This document shows, piece after piece, positions 6,395 to 13,694 of a stretch of DNA of 34,552 nucleotides. Below the pieces are notes generated by a model, which was not told where the DNA came from, ran no database searches, and saw nothing but the letters and a program-made list of their open reading frames with translations. This stretch comes from Bacteroidota bacterium (GTDB lineage Bacteria > Bacteroidota > Ignavibacteria > UBA10030 > UBA8401). The DNA lies in contig JAGVPT010000073.1 in the NCBI GenBank assembly GCA_020052095.1, positions 1 through 34,552 on the forward strand, given 5' to 3'. How positions within the stretch are numbered: the stretch's first letter is position 1; every line of letters starts with the position of its first letter. The translations under genes and the position numbers were made by a program.

Positions 6395-8863
6395 ATGCTC
6401 TCGATCAATAAAATATTGCCCCGTCTTTCTATCCGCAGCAAGCTTATTATCGCTTTTACAGGATTGTCAGTGTTGCCGGTGATTCTTGTTGGTTTGCACG
6501 GGATCTTTTCAAATGTCAAACTAATGGAGAACACCGCGCTTGAGAACCTTACACACGATGTTCAGACCATTCGTGAGAACACCGCGAACTTTCTTGGAAA
6601 CATTGAGAGCGATCTCCGGGTTATCCGCCACTCTTCATCCCTGAAAGAACTGCTACCAAGCCTAGAGCAGTCTCCTCACGGATGGAACGATCCGCTTCTT
6701 CAACACCTCTCTGCCGACCTTCAGGCGTTTGCTAAAACGAAAGGTTCCTACTATCAACTCCGTCTCGTTAACAATGAAGGAGATGAACTGCTCCGAATTG
6801 AGGCTGATGATTCCTCTAGTTACAGAATTGCCAATAAGACAGAATTGCGGCGCACACGGGAATCCTTCTATTTTCTTTTGATTCAAAATCTCTCCAAAGA
6901 CCAAATTGCATTTGTTCCGGGGGAGCTTGTTGATCGCGAAAACCGCCGAGTTCCAGTCATTAGCTTCGCAATGCCGCTTGAAGGTGCGCGCGGGCGTGTC
7001 GGTATCCTTATTGCAAACGTCTTTGCGCGCAATCTCTTCCGCGTTATCGAATCCAAACGGCACCTCTCAGTGGAGGGAAAGATAGCTCTTGTCAGTGGCG
7101 ATGGATATTATCTCTATCACTCTGAGAAGAAGAAAGATTGGAATAAGCTACTCGCATCTCGTCTAGAAGATAACCTGCAGCATGATTATCCTCCATCGCT
7201 TGTCAAACTATTTTTGTCGGGCAGAGAAGGGAATGCAAGTGAAGGCATCGATGAAATTGTATCCTATGCACCTCTCTTCTCCGCAGAATCACCGTCTCCG
7301 GCAGGCGGCTCTGGCACGAATTTCGCCCTTTCATACTTTGTGATTGAGAGCGTGCCCAAGAATGTAATCCTGGCACCTGTGCGCTCATTCGCGTGGATGT
7401 TCGCCGGTTTCTTAGCGATATTCCTCACGGCGGCCGTCGGCCTGGGGCTGCTGGCAACTCGTCAGTTTACAAAACCAATCGCTGAGTTGCGGCGCGGCGC
7501 TGAAGTGATCTCACGAGGCGCGTACAGTCATCGTATCCACGTTGAAACGCATGATGAGATCGAAGACCTTGCCGAACAGTTCAATGCGATGGCTGCGTCA
7601 TTAGAGTCGCACGAGCGTGAGATTCAGTCACATAGGACTCGACTGGAGGAGATGGTCAAACAGCGAACAATCGAACTATCGGAAGAGAAGACGAAATTGC
7701 AGGCAATTCTGGATCATATTCCTAGCGCCGTTGTCTTGATAGGTAAGGACTTTAAGATCCAGAGTGCAAGCGCCGCGCTTTCCGGAATCACCGAGCAACC
7801 GCTTGAAAATGTCAAAGGAATGGACTGCTCGGAGCTCTTTAACAAAAATGGGTACATTTGGGAATGCGTATGCAGACGCGCCATGAGGTCAAAGAAGGTT
7901 GAATGCGATGTCGAACAAATCACCGATGGCCACGGAGAGGAACGATTTATAGAGCATGTCGCCATCCCTATGAGCGACAACGGCGAAGTCGAGTCAGTAT
8001 TAGAGATTATCACAGACGTTACGAAAAAAAAGCGCATCGAGCAGCAACTTCTTCGGACGGAGAAACTCGCCGCCGCAGGGGAGATCTCGGCAATTATCGC
8101 ACATGAATTCCGCAACGCCCTGACGTCCATCAAAATGATCTTGCAACTGAGACACGAATCGAAGCGGCTCAGTCGTCCTGAGAAACAATCGCTTGCTGTT
8201 GCGCTCGATTCCATCAGTCATATGGAGCAGATCGTGAATGAGTTGTTGGATTTTGCTCGGCCGAAGCCAATGGAATTCCGGGCGCTCTCGTTGAACAAGA
8301 TCGTTAACGACAGTCTTGCACTCGCCCTCTTACACATTGATAAACGGTCGATCGACGTCAGGAAAACTTTTGATCCGGAGCTTCCCGAAATGATGCTCGA
8401 CGAATCTCATCTCAAAGAGGCTCTCATCAACACGTTTCTAAACGCAGCTCAAGCTATTGATACCGATGGTGTATCCACAATCGATCAGGCAGCTCTTTCC
8501 ACATCGTCTGGAATAATATCTGTTGAGACGAAGAGGGTTCAACTGGGCAAAACACTTCGAGATTTTGCGTTTTCACAAGAGGCAATGTCGGATCGATCAG
8601 ATCCGAGAGGACACGAAGTTGTGCTCAAAAGGGGTAGTGAATGTGGCCTCATCAGAATTAAGGATACCGGATGCGGCATCGATCCGTCACAGCTGCTGCG
8701 TATCTTCGACCCCTTTTTCACGACGAAACCGAATGGTACGGGTCTCGGCTTACCGATGCTGAAGCGCACGATCAACGCCCATGGCGGAGTTGTTACAGTA
8801 ACAAGCAAAAAAAACCAAGGGACATCCTTTAACATCTATTTGCCATTGGATCATGCGACGTGA
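6395..8863 (+). CDS. membrane histidine kinase (sensor-HAMP-PAS-HisKA-HATPase)
   Basis: 822 residues. TM1 lies at about 18-40 (IIAFTGLSVLPVILVGLHGI). A periplasmic sensor of roughly 290 residues follows, then TM2 at about 332-355 and a HAMP linker to about 405. A coiled segment leads to a PAS domain (about 440-545) with C478, C491 and C493. The HisKA box is IAHEFRNALTSIK with phospho-acceptor H570, and the C-terminal ATPase has DTGCGID and DPFFTTKPNGTGLGL. Likely job: autophosphorylation and phosphotransfer to the sigma-54 activator whose gene overlaps its 3' end by 11 bp. The PAS cysteine pattern (C-x12-C-x-C) invites a redox-sensing role, which is inference. It is paralogous to the kinase at 30391-32340 in the PAS and catalytic parts, but that kinase has a different, shorter sensor. 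It is the first gene of the electron-transfer locus. Confidence 0.92.
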   Translation: MLSINKILPRLSIRSKLIIAFTGLSVLPVILVGLHGIFSNVKLMENTALENLTHDVQTIRENTANFLGNIESDLRVIRHSSSLKELLPSLEQSPHGWNDPLLQHLSADLQAFAKTKGSYYQLRLVNNEGDELLRIEADDSSSYRIANKTELRRTRESFYFLLIQNLSKDQIAFVPGELVDRENRRVPVISFAMPLEGARGRVGILIANVFARNLFRVIESKRHLSVEGKIALVSGDGYYLYHSEKKKDWNKLLASRLEDNLQHDYPPSLVKLFLSGREGNASEGIDEIVSYAPLFSAESPSPAGGSGTNFALSYFVIESVPKNVILAPVRSFAWMFAGFLAIFLTAAVGLGLLATRQFTKPIAELRRGAEVISRGAYSHRIHVETHDEIEDLAEQFNAMAASLESHEREIQSHRTRLEEMVKQRTIELSEEKTKLQAILDHIPSAVVLIGKDFKIQSASAALSGITEQPLENVKGMDCSELFNKNGYIWECVCRRAMRSKKVECDVEQITDGHGEERFIEHVAIPMSDNGEVESVLEIITDVTKKKRIEQQLLRTEKLAAAGEISAIIAHEFRNALTSIKMILQLRHESKRLSRPEKQSLAVALDSISHMEQIVNELLDFARPKPMEFRALSLNKIVNDSLALALLHIDKRSIDVRKTFDPELPEMMLDESHLKEALINTFLNAAQAIDTDGVSTIDQAALSTSSGIISVETKRVQLGKTLRDFAFSQEAMSDRSDPRGHEVVLKRGSECGLIRIKDTGCGIDPSQLLRIFDPFFTTKPNGTGLGLPMLKRTINAHGGVVTVTSKKNQGTSFNIYLPLDHAT

Positions 8864-10268
8864 GATAAAAAAAGCCCCACGAGTGTTGGTTGTCGACGAC
8901 GATGAGAAGATCTTGTTTGCGTTTAAGGAAGTTCTCAAGAAGGATGGATACGCCTATCTCACGGCTTGGAATGGTGAGGAGGCCGTAGAACAATTGCATC
9001 GCGGCCGACCCGACATCATCTTCATGGATATTACGATGCCGAAGCTGGATGGCCTGGAGGCGCTAAAGAGGATCAGGGAGGTAAACCAGAGGATCCCCGT
9101 GATCGTTATTACTGGATATGGCACAATGCAAACCGCCATCGAGGCAATGAAGCTCGGGGCGTTTGAGTATCTCACCAAACCGCTGGACGTGGAGAAAATC
9201 CGTGCGGTTGCGAAAAAGGCCCTTGCGAGCACCATAGGCCGGCCCTTACCGTCAGGCGATGACCAATGGATCAAGGTAGACAGTGGGGATCGATATCAAC
9301 TTGTCGGCAAGAATGTTCAGATAGAGGAAATCTACAAATTGATCGGATCGATCTCTGCAACTCCCGCACACACTTCCGTATTGATCGTTGGAGAGAGTGG
9401 AACAGGAAAGGAACTCGTCGCCAGAGCAATTCACAACAATGCGTCCAATGCCAAGGAGCCGTTCATCGGTATTAACTGCACCGTTCTTCCTGATACATTG
9501 TTGGAATCCGAATTGTTTGGGTATGAAAAGGGTGCTTTTACAGGTGCGGTCGAGCGGAAGCTGGGGAAGTTTGAAGTTGCGGGCAAAGGAACTATATTCC
9601 TCGATGAGATTGGAAACTTGTCGCCTCAGCTTCAACAGAAACTTCTGCGTGTCCTGCAAGAACGGGAGTTCGAGCGATTGGGTGGTAACGGCCCTATTCA
9701 TGTTGATGCGCGCTTCATTACCGCAACGAATCGAGACATTGAGAAGGATGTGAAAAAAGGAATTTTCAGGGAAGATCTCTTCTACCGCTTAAACGTTGTC
9801 ATGATACATGTTCCGCCTCTCCGAGAACGAAAAGACGATATCCCAATTCTGGCAAATCACTTTTTGTCGAAGTACAACAATCAATTCAAAAAAGCTGTTA
9901 AAGGTTTTTCGGACGACGCAATGGTGTTGCTCAAATCATACTCATATCCCGGCAACGTTCGCGAACTTGAGAACCTCATTGAGCGAGCACTCATGCTTAC
10001 GATGGGAGGAGTGATTCTGCCAGACACATTGCAGAATGTTTTGACCGCGCCCCTTCCTGGAATGCGGGACATCTCTATTATCAGCCCGGTCTTTAGTAAA
10101 TCGCGTGAACACGTGTTGAAAATATTTGAGAAGCAATTTCTCACTAACCAGCTCACCACGTATCGCGGGAATGTCACGGCAGCAGCGCGGGCATCTAAAA
10201 TGACTCGTCAAAATTTTCAGCGGCTCATGAATAAACACAAAATCCTCGCTGAACAATTCCGAATTTAG
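8853..10268 (+). CDS. sigma-54-dependent response regulator (NtrC family)
   Basis: 471 residues with the usual REC-AAA+-Fis layout. The receiver has VVDDD, phospho-acceptor D59, T87 in ITGYG and K109. The AAA+ domain has Walker A GESGTGKE (180-187), the sigma-54 contact loop GAFTGA (227-232), Walker B TIFLDEIG and PGNVRELENLIERAL. The C-terminal helix-turn-helix lies in the last 40 residues (GNVTAAARASKMTRQNFQRL). It overlaps the upstream kinase gene by 11 bp, so translation is probably coupled. It should activate sigma-54 promoters, and a candidate lies before the next gene at 10440-10454. It is a paralogue of the activator at 32337-33875 but lacks the repeat-encoded insertions of that protein. 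Confidence 0.95.
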   Translation: MRREIKKAPRVLVVDDDEKILFAFKEVLKKDGYAYLTAWNGEEAVEQLHRGRPDIIFMDITMPKLDGLEALKRIREVNQRIPVIVITGYGTMQTAIEAMKLGAFEYLTKPLDVEKIRAVAKKALASTIGRPLPSGDDQWIKVDSGDRYQLVGKNVQIEEIYKLIGSISATPAHTSVLIVGESGTGKELVARAIHNNASNAKEPFIGINCTVLPDTLLESELFGYEKGAFTGAVERKLGKFEVAGKGTIFLDEIGNLSPQLQQKLLRVLQEREFERLGGNGPIHVDARFITATNRDIEKDVKKGIFREDLFYRLNVVMIHVPPLRERKDDIPILANHFLSKYNNQFKKAVKGFSDDAMVLLKSYSYPGNVRELENLIERALMLTMGGVILPDTLQNVLTAPLPGMRDISIISPVFSKSREHVLKIFEKQFLTNQLTTYRGNVTAAARASKMTRQNFQRLMNKHKILAEQFRI

Positions 10269-10439
10269 CCACCCTCCTTTTTCATCGCATATCCCCACAT
10301 TCGTTCTGCATTCCACCGTCAAGCCGAGCTTGTCGTAGTGCCAAGTTTTTGTTGTCACCTTCCTTTTTCTCTGTCCGTCAGTGTGCTGAAATCTCCTTTA
10401 AAATAGCCAGTCTTGTCAAAATAGCGGGAGTCTCAGATC

Positions 10440-10454
10440 CGGCACACTGCTTGA
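10440..10454 (+). promoter_or_regulatory. candidate sigma-54 promoter (-24/-12)
   Basis: CGGCACACTGCTTGA: GGCAC at 10441-10445 and TTGA at 10451-10454, with the GG and GA dinucleotides separated by ten bases as in the TGGCAC-N5-TTGC consensus. The -12 position reads GA rather than GC. Predicted transcription start is near 10466, 25 bases before the receiver gene, whose leader contains GAGGAAAAGGG. Confidence 0.55.
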
Positions 10455-10490
10455 TAAGAGATAGATGTGAGATGAGGAAAAGGGTCAGCC

Positions 10491-10868
10491 ATGTCGTATG
10501 CAAAGACTGTCTTAGTTGTTGATGATGATCCAAACATCCTTTCGGCTTTTGAAGAGTTCTTTCGGAAGGAAGAATGTTCCGTGATTACATCGTCGAGCAC
10601 AGAAGGAGCTATGGAACTGCTGAAACAACACTCTGTCGATCTCATTATCACTGACATCAGATTGAAAGGACTGTCGGGTGTGACGTTTCTCTTGGAAGTG
10701 AAAAGAGTTCGGCGCGTTCTTCCTATAATCGTGATGACAGGCTATCCCGAAGTCATCAGCGAAAGCGAGGTGAAACAATATGGCGCGGACTACTTCTTCC
10801 AGAAGCCGTTGAACCTGGAAAAATTCCGCGATGCGGTAAGAAAGTGTCTTTATCGAAACGTTCGTTAA
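10491..10868 (+). CDS. stand-alone receiver-domain response regulator
   Basis: 125 residues, a single REC domain with no output domain. The acidic pocket VVDDD, phospho-acceptor D55 (LIITDI), T83 (VMTGYP) and K105 (FQKPL) are all present, so it should be phosphorylatable. It lies 222 bp after the first activator gene and 37 bp before the cytochrome-porin gene. It may pass on or drain phosphate from one of the two kinases. The start is the ATG at 10491, with GAGGAAAAGGG about eight bases upstream. A similar single-domain protein ends the second regulatory module at 34029, but there the active Asp is lost. Confidence 0.9.
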   Translation: MSYAKTVLVVDDDPNILSAFEEFFRKEECSVITSSSTEGAMELLKQHSVDLIITDIRLKGLSGVTFLLEVKRVRRVLPIIVMTGYPEVISESEVKQYGADYFFQKPLNLEKFRDAVRKCLYRNVR

Positions 10869-10905
10869 CCAAATTTCACATTCACACTAATCTAGAGAGG
10901 TAGTT

Positions 10906-12159
10906 ATGAAGAGAATTGTCTTTGGTTTCGTCGCAGCCGCGTTCCTCCTGCTTCTTGTTTCCGAGACGAGTCATGCGATCCCGGCATTTTCGCGGAAGTA
11001 TAAGACGAGCTGCAGCACCTGCCACTATGCGTTTCCGATGCTGAATGCGTTTGGAGAAGCATTTAAGAACAACGGCTACCGATATCCTGAAGGTAGAGAT
11101 CCCGAAATGACAAAAGAAGAACCTGTAAGCTTGGGGTCTGAAGCCTACAAAAAAGTATGGCCCAATGCTGTCTGGCCCAGCGATATTCCCGGCAGTTCCA
11201 CAATTTCGGTACATGCAGTGGGCCGCATCAATTATGGCGCATTGAACCCTGTCAAGTGGGAATTCGAAATTCCACATGAACTTGAGGTATTATACGGTGG
11301 AACGATCGGGGAGGATTTCTCATTCTTTGGCGAGATGGAGCTTGAGAATGAAGTCAATGAAACAGTTATTGCCTTTCCATTTGCACTGCAGTTCGATCCT
11401 GATCCTGTATTGCACGTAAGAGCGGGAATGGTCCATGCTGATCCCACTCCGACACATCTTCGTCTTACCCGGAATCATTACAATATTGCGAGTTTGCGAA
11501 GCCGGAACGGATGGCGATTCCGCGATGAACAGATAGGTCTGGAATTGTGGGGAGCCGGTAATGGTGCCGGCAGCCGCGGCGGCTTCACATATCGCTTGGG
11601 TGTAGTTAACGGACAAGGGATAAGCGATGTGAATCCCCAAAAGGACGTTTATGGAAAAGCAACATACAAAATCGGAGGGTTGGGTGAGATTGGAGGAGCG
11701 GAAGCAGAAGGGAGTGAGGTTTCGGAATTCTACATAGATAACTCAGTAACCCTCGGTGGATTTTTCTATAAAGGCACTGCATCCAAGAGTGGTGCAAAGG
11801 ATGAAGACTTCACGATCTTTGGCGGTGATGTGGATTTTTGGTACAATCGTATGATTCTGAACTGCGCACTAATGCTGATGAACTCTGATATTCCTAATAC
11901 CACTTCGCGCAAATCAATGGCATATTATGCCCAGGGTAACTATGTCCTTTATCCATGGTTGATTGGTCTCGTACGGTATGAGTGGGAGGACAAAGATACA
12001 GAAGAAGATGCTGTCAGCAAGCCCGTTAATGCTGTTATCCCCGGGATCACAGTTGTGGCTCGCGCAAATGTGAAATTTATTCTTGAGTTCAAAAAGTATT
12101 TGGACAAAGCAAACGAGAAGAATGATACGTTCGTGCTCCAAATGAATTTTGGTATTTAA
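10906..12159 (+). CDS. Cyc2-like monoheme cytochrome-porin (outer membrane)
   Basis: 417 residues. A signal peptide (MKRIVFGFVAAAFLLLL, cleavage after SHA at residue 24) is followed by one heme site, CSTCH at 36-40, within FSRKYKTSCSTCHYAFPMLN and FGEAFKNNGYRYPEG. The remainder is rich in alternating hydrophobic/polar strands and ends in an aromatic-poor beta strand (FVLQMNFGI), as expected for an outer-membrane barrel. A short N-terminal monoheme domain fused to a barrel of about 350 residues is the layout of Cyc2 iron-oxidising cytochromes and of related cytochrome-porins. Role as an entry or exit gate for electrons is inference from layout and from the downstream chain. The ribosome-binding site is GAGAGG about seven bases upstream. 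A hairpin at 12192-12229 separates it from the cupredoxin gene. Confidence 0.72.
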   Translation: MKRIVFGFVAAAFLLLLVSETSHAIPAFSRKYKTSCSTCHYAFPMLNAFGEAFKNNGYRYPEGRDPEMTKEEPVSLGSEAYKKVWPNAVWPSDIPGSSTISVHAVGRINYGALNPVKWEFEIPHELEVLYGGTIGEDFSFFGEMELENEVNETVIAFPFALQFDPDPVLHVRAGMVHADPTPTHLRLTRNHYNIASLRSRNGWRFRDEQIGLELWGAGNGAGSRGGFTYRLGVVNGQGISDVNPQKDVYGKATYKIGGLGEIGGAEAEGSEVSEFYIDNSVTLGGFFYKGTASKSGAKDEDFTIFGGDVDFWYNRMILNCALMLMNSDIPNTTSRKSMAYYAQGNYVLYPWLIGLVRYEWEDKDTEEDAVSKPVNAVIPGITVVARANVKFILEFKKYLDKANEKNDTFVLQMNFGI

Positions 12160-12191
12160 GACATGTGCTAACTATTGATGACAAATATGCT

Positions 12192-12229
12192 ACCAAGGAA
12201 ACCGCCCTCTACCGCGCGGTTTCCTTGGT
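12192..12229 (+). terminator. strong hairpin between cytochrome-porin and cupredoxin genes
   Basis: Perfect 14-bp arms ACCAAGGAAACCGC (12192-12205) and GCGGTTTCCTTGGT (12216-12229) with a 10-base loop. GTACTAAAAAA follows, not a T-run, so it may act as a partial terminator or an mRNA 3'-end stabiliser rather than a classical terminator. Confidence 0.55.
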
Positions 12230-12274
12230 GTACTAAAAAAAGAAGTACAAACTCTATTTTGTAAGGAAAATTCA

Positions 12275-12865
12275 ATGAAAAATCTCGCTTTTATAACTGT
12301 TATCCTGATGTTTACAATCAATGTATCTTTCACCGGCGACATTAAAGGCAAAGTCAAAGCCAAAGGGGTAAAGCACAGCGGAAATGCTGTTATCTATATT
12401 GATGAGATTCCCGAAAAAAAATTCGACCCACCCAAAAATCACTTGACGATGGATCAGAAGAATCTTGTGTTCATCCCCCATGTGTTGCCCATTATTGTGG
12501 GAACGACGGTGGATTTTATGAACAGCGACGATGTTCTGCACAACGTCTTCTCTCCGGATGGTTGTGCGGAGAAGTTCAACCTCGGTACTTGGCCCAAAGG
12601 ACAATCGCGATCGTACAAGTTCAAGAATCAAGGATGCACACCGGTTCTGCTCTGCAATGTGCATCCAGAGATGGAAGCATACGTTGTGACACTTCAGAAT
12701 CCTTACTTCGCCGTGAGCGAGAAGGATGGAAGCTACACGATCAAGAATGTCCCGGCAGGAAAGTATACCCTCAAAATATGGCATGAAAAACTTAAGGGTG
12801 CTGCACAGGAAATCACTGTAATTGAATCTGGTGACGTGAATACAAATTTTGAGATCAAAAAGTAA
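12275..12865 (+). CDS. periplasmic cupredoxin with C-terminal carboxypeptidase-regulatory-like domain
   Basis: 196 residues with an N-terminal signal peptide (MKNLAFITVILMFTINVSFT). Type-1 copper ligands are visible in the right order: H89 (DVLHNVF), C127 (LLCN), H130 (VHPEM) and M133. The last 50 residues (KDGSYTIKNVPAGKYTLKIWHE) form a short beta-sandwich of the carboxypeptidase-regulatory type, often attached to such blue-copper proteins. It probably shuttles electrons in the periplasm between the cytochrome-porin and the membrane complexes. AAGGAAAA lies just upstream of the ATG. An intergenic stretch of more than 200 bp full of palindromes separates it from the next operon segment. Confidence 0.85.
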   Translation: MKNLAFITVILMFTINVSFTGDIKGKVKAKGVKHSGNAVIYIDEIPEKKFDPPKNHLTMDQKNLVFIPHVLPIIVGTTVDFMNSDDVLHNVFSPDGCAEKFNLGTWPKGQSRSYKFKNQGCTPVLLCNVHPEMEAYVVTLQNPYFAVSEKDGSYTIKNVPAGKYTLKIWHEKLKGAAQEITVIESGDVNTNFEIKK

Positions 12866-13010
12866 TTTTTCCGAAGCCCGGCCGAAAACATACACTTTTC
12901 CCGCCAAGACACGCCTGCCCGCCGAAACGCACTCTGACGTGCAGGCACGAGGAAAAACGTTCCCATTCTTTTACTCTTGTCACGCTTTATGTCCTTGTGT
13001 CTTATGCCGA

Positions 13011-13045
13011 CACGAAGTGTTCCTTCGGAAAGGCATCACTTCGTG
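13011..13045. repeat. hairpin CACGAAGTG / CACTTCGTG
   Basis: Nine-base perfect arms at 13011-13019 and 13037-13045, with TTCCTTCGGAA as a second palindrome in the loop. It lies in the leader of the pentaheme gene. Confidence 0.75.
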
Positions 13046-13063
13046 AGTGGCGATGCTTTTCAG

Positions 13064-13087
13064 CCGGACTTCCAGAGAGCTGTCCGG
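13064..13087. repeat. hairpin CCGGAC / GTCCGG
   Basis: Six-base perfect arms at 13064-13069 and 13082-13087, ending 10 bases before the preferred ATG of the pentaheme cytochrome. It could hide the ribosome-binding region. Confidence 0.55.
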
Positions 13088-13097
13088 TGATGACGAC

Positions 13098-13670
13098 ATG
13101 AATGTGAAAGGATACCGCAGCGCCTTTGGTCGAAGACTCGACTCGTTGAGCGCCAAACTTTTTATCCCAAAGGGATTAATTTTTCTGACCGGAGTGATTA
13201 TACTCCTCTTGATCGTGATTGTATTGAGCAAAGGTGAGAGACAACCTATTGAATTCAATCATCAGATACATATCCAGAATAACGTCGGATGCATCACTTG
13301 TCATCAGTATTATGCTAGTTACACAACCGCCGGGATACCAGGAGTTGAAACGTGCACCAAGTGCCACGAAGATGTCATCTACTTGACTCCCGACAAGGAG
13401 AAGATTCAGAAGTATTATAAAAGTGGTGAAGAGATTCCGTGGAAACTAATGTCCTCCGTTCCGGCTCACGTTTATTTCTCCCACAGTCGCCACATCACGT
13501 TCGGAAAGGTCGACTGTGTGGAGTGCCACGGCGACGTGGCGAGCTGGACAAGACCGCCGCCCGGACCGGAAACAAATCTCGACATGAACACATGCATCCA
13601 ATGCCACCAAAAGATGCAAGAAAGAACTAAGCTTGCCGAGCCATACAACTGCAATCGATGCCATAGATAG
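13098..13670 (+). CDS. membrane-anchored pentaheme cytochrome c (QrcA/ActA-like)
   Basis: 190 residues from the ATG at 13098; an in-frame GTG at 13047 would add 17 residues that look like translated hairpin sequence. One transmembrane anchor lies at about 25-43 (GLIFLTGVIILLLIVIVLS), followed by a periplasmic domain with five CxxCH sites: CITCH 65, CTKCH 86, CVECH 140, CIQCH 166, CNRCH 185. Additional His residues (HQIHIQ, HVYFSHSRH) can serve as distal ligands. The cytochrome c7/c3-like spacing and position directly before a Mo-pterin-family gene match QrcA, and also ActA of alternative complex III. Residues 11-18 (GRRLDSLS) are encoded by a 25-bp repeat also present at 301-325. It probably delivers periplasmic electrons to or from the membrane complex. 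Confidence 0.88.
   Translation: MNVKGYRSAFGRRLDSLSAKLFIPKGLIFLTGVIILLLIVIVLSKGERQPIEFNHQIHIQNNVGCITCHQYYASYTTAGIPGVETCTKCHEDVIYLTPDKEKIQKYYKSGEEIPWKLMSSVPAHVYFSHSRHITFGKVDCVECHGDVASWTRPPPGPETNLDMNTCIQCHQKMQERTKLAEPYNCNRCHR
13128..13152. repeat. 25-bp dispersed repeat inside the pentaheme gene
   Basis: Exact copy of 301-325. It is translated as residues 11-18 of the pentaheme cytochrome, on the cytoplasmic side just before the transmembrane anchor, where extra residues would be tolerated. Confidence 0.9.
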
Positions 13671-13694
13671 CAAAAACCGCACCTGGGCGTCAAG

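Larger units (their letters stand above)
12866..13097. other. palindrome-rich leader before the Qrc-like module
   Basis: The stretch contains a degenerate element of the CACAAAG/CTTTGTG repeat kind: GCCAAGACACG near 12903 and TCCTTGTGTCTTA near 12992-13004, with a smaller CCTGCC...CAGG palindrome nested inside. Two clear hairpins follow at 13011-13045 (CACGAAGTG/CACTTCGTG) and 13064-13087 (CCGGAC/GTCCGG). A promoter is not evident. Confidence 0.55.
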
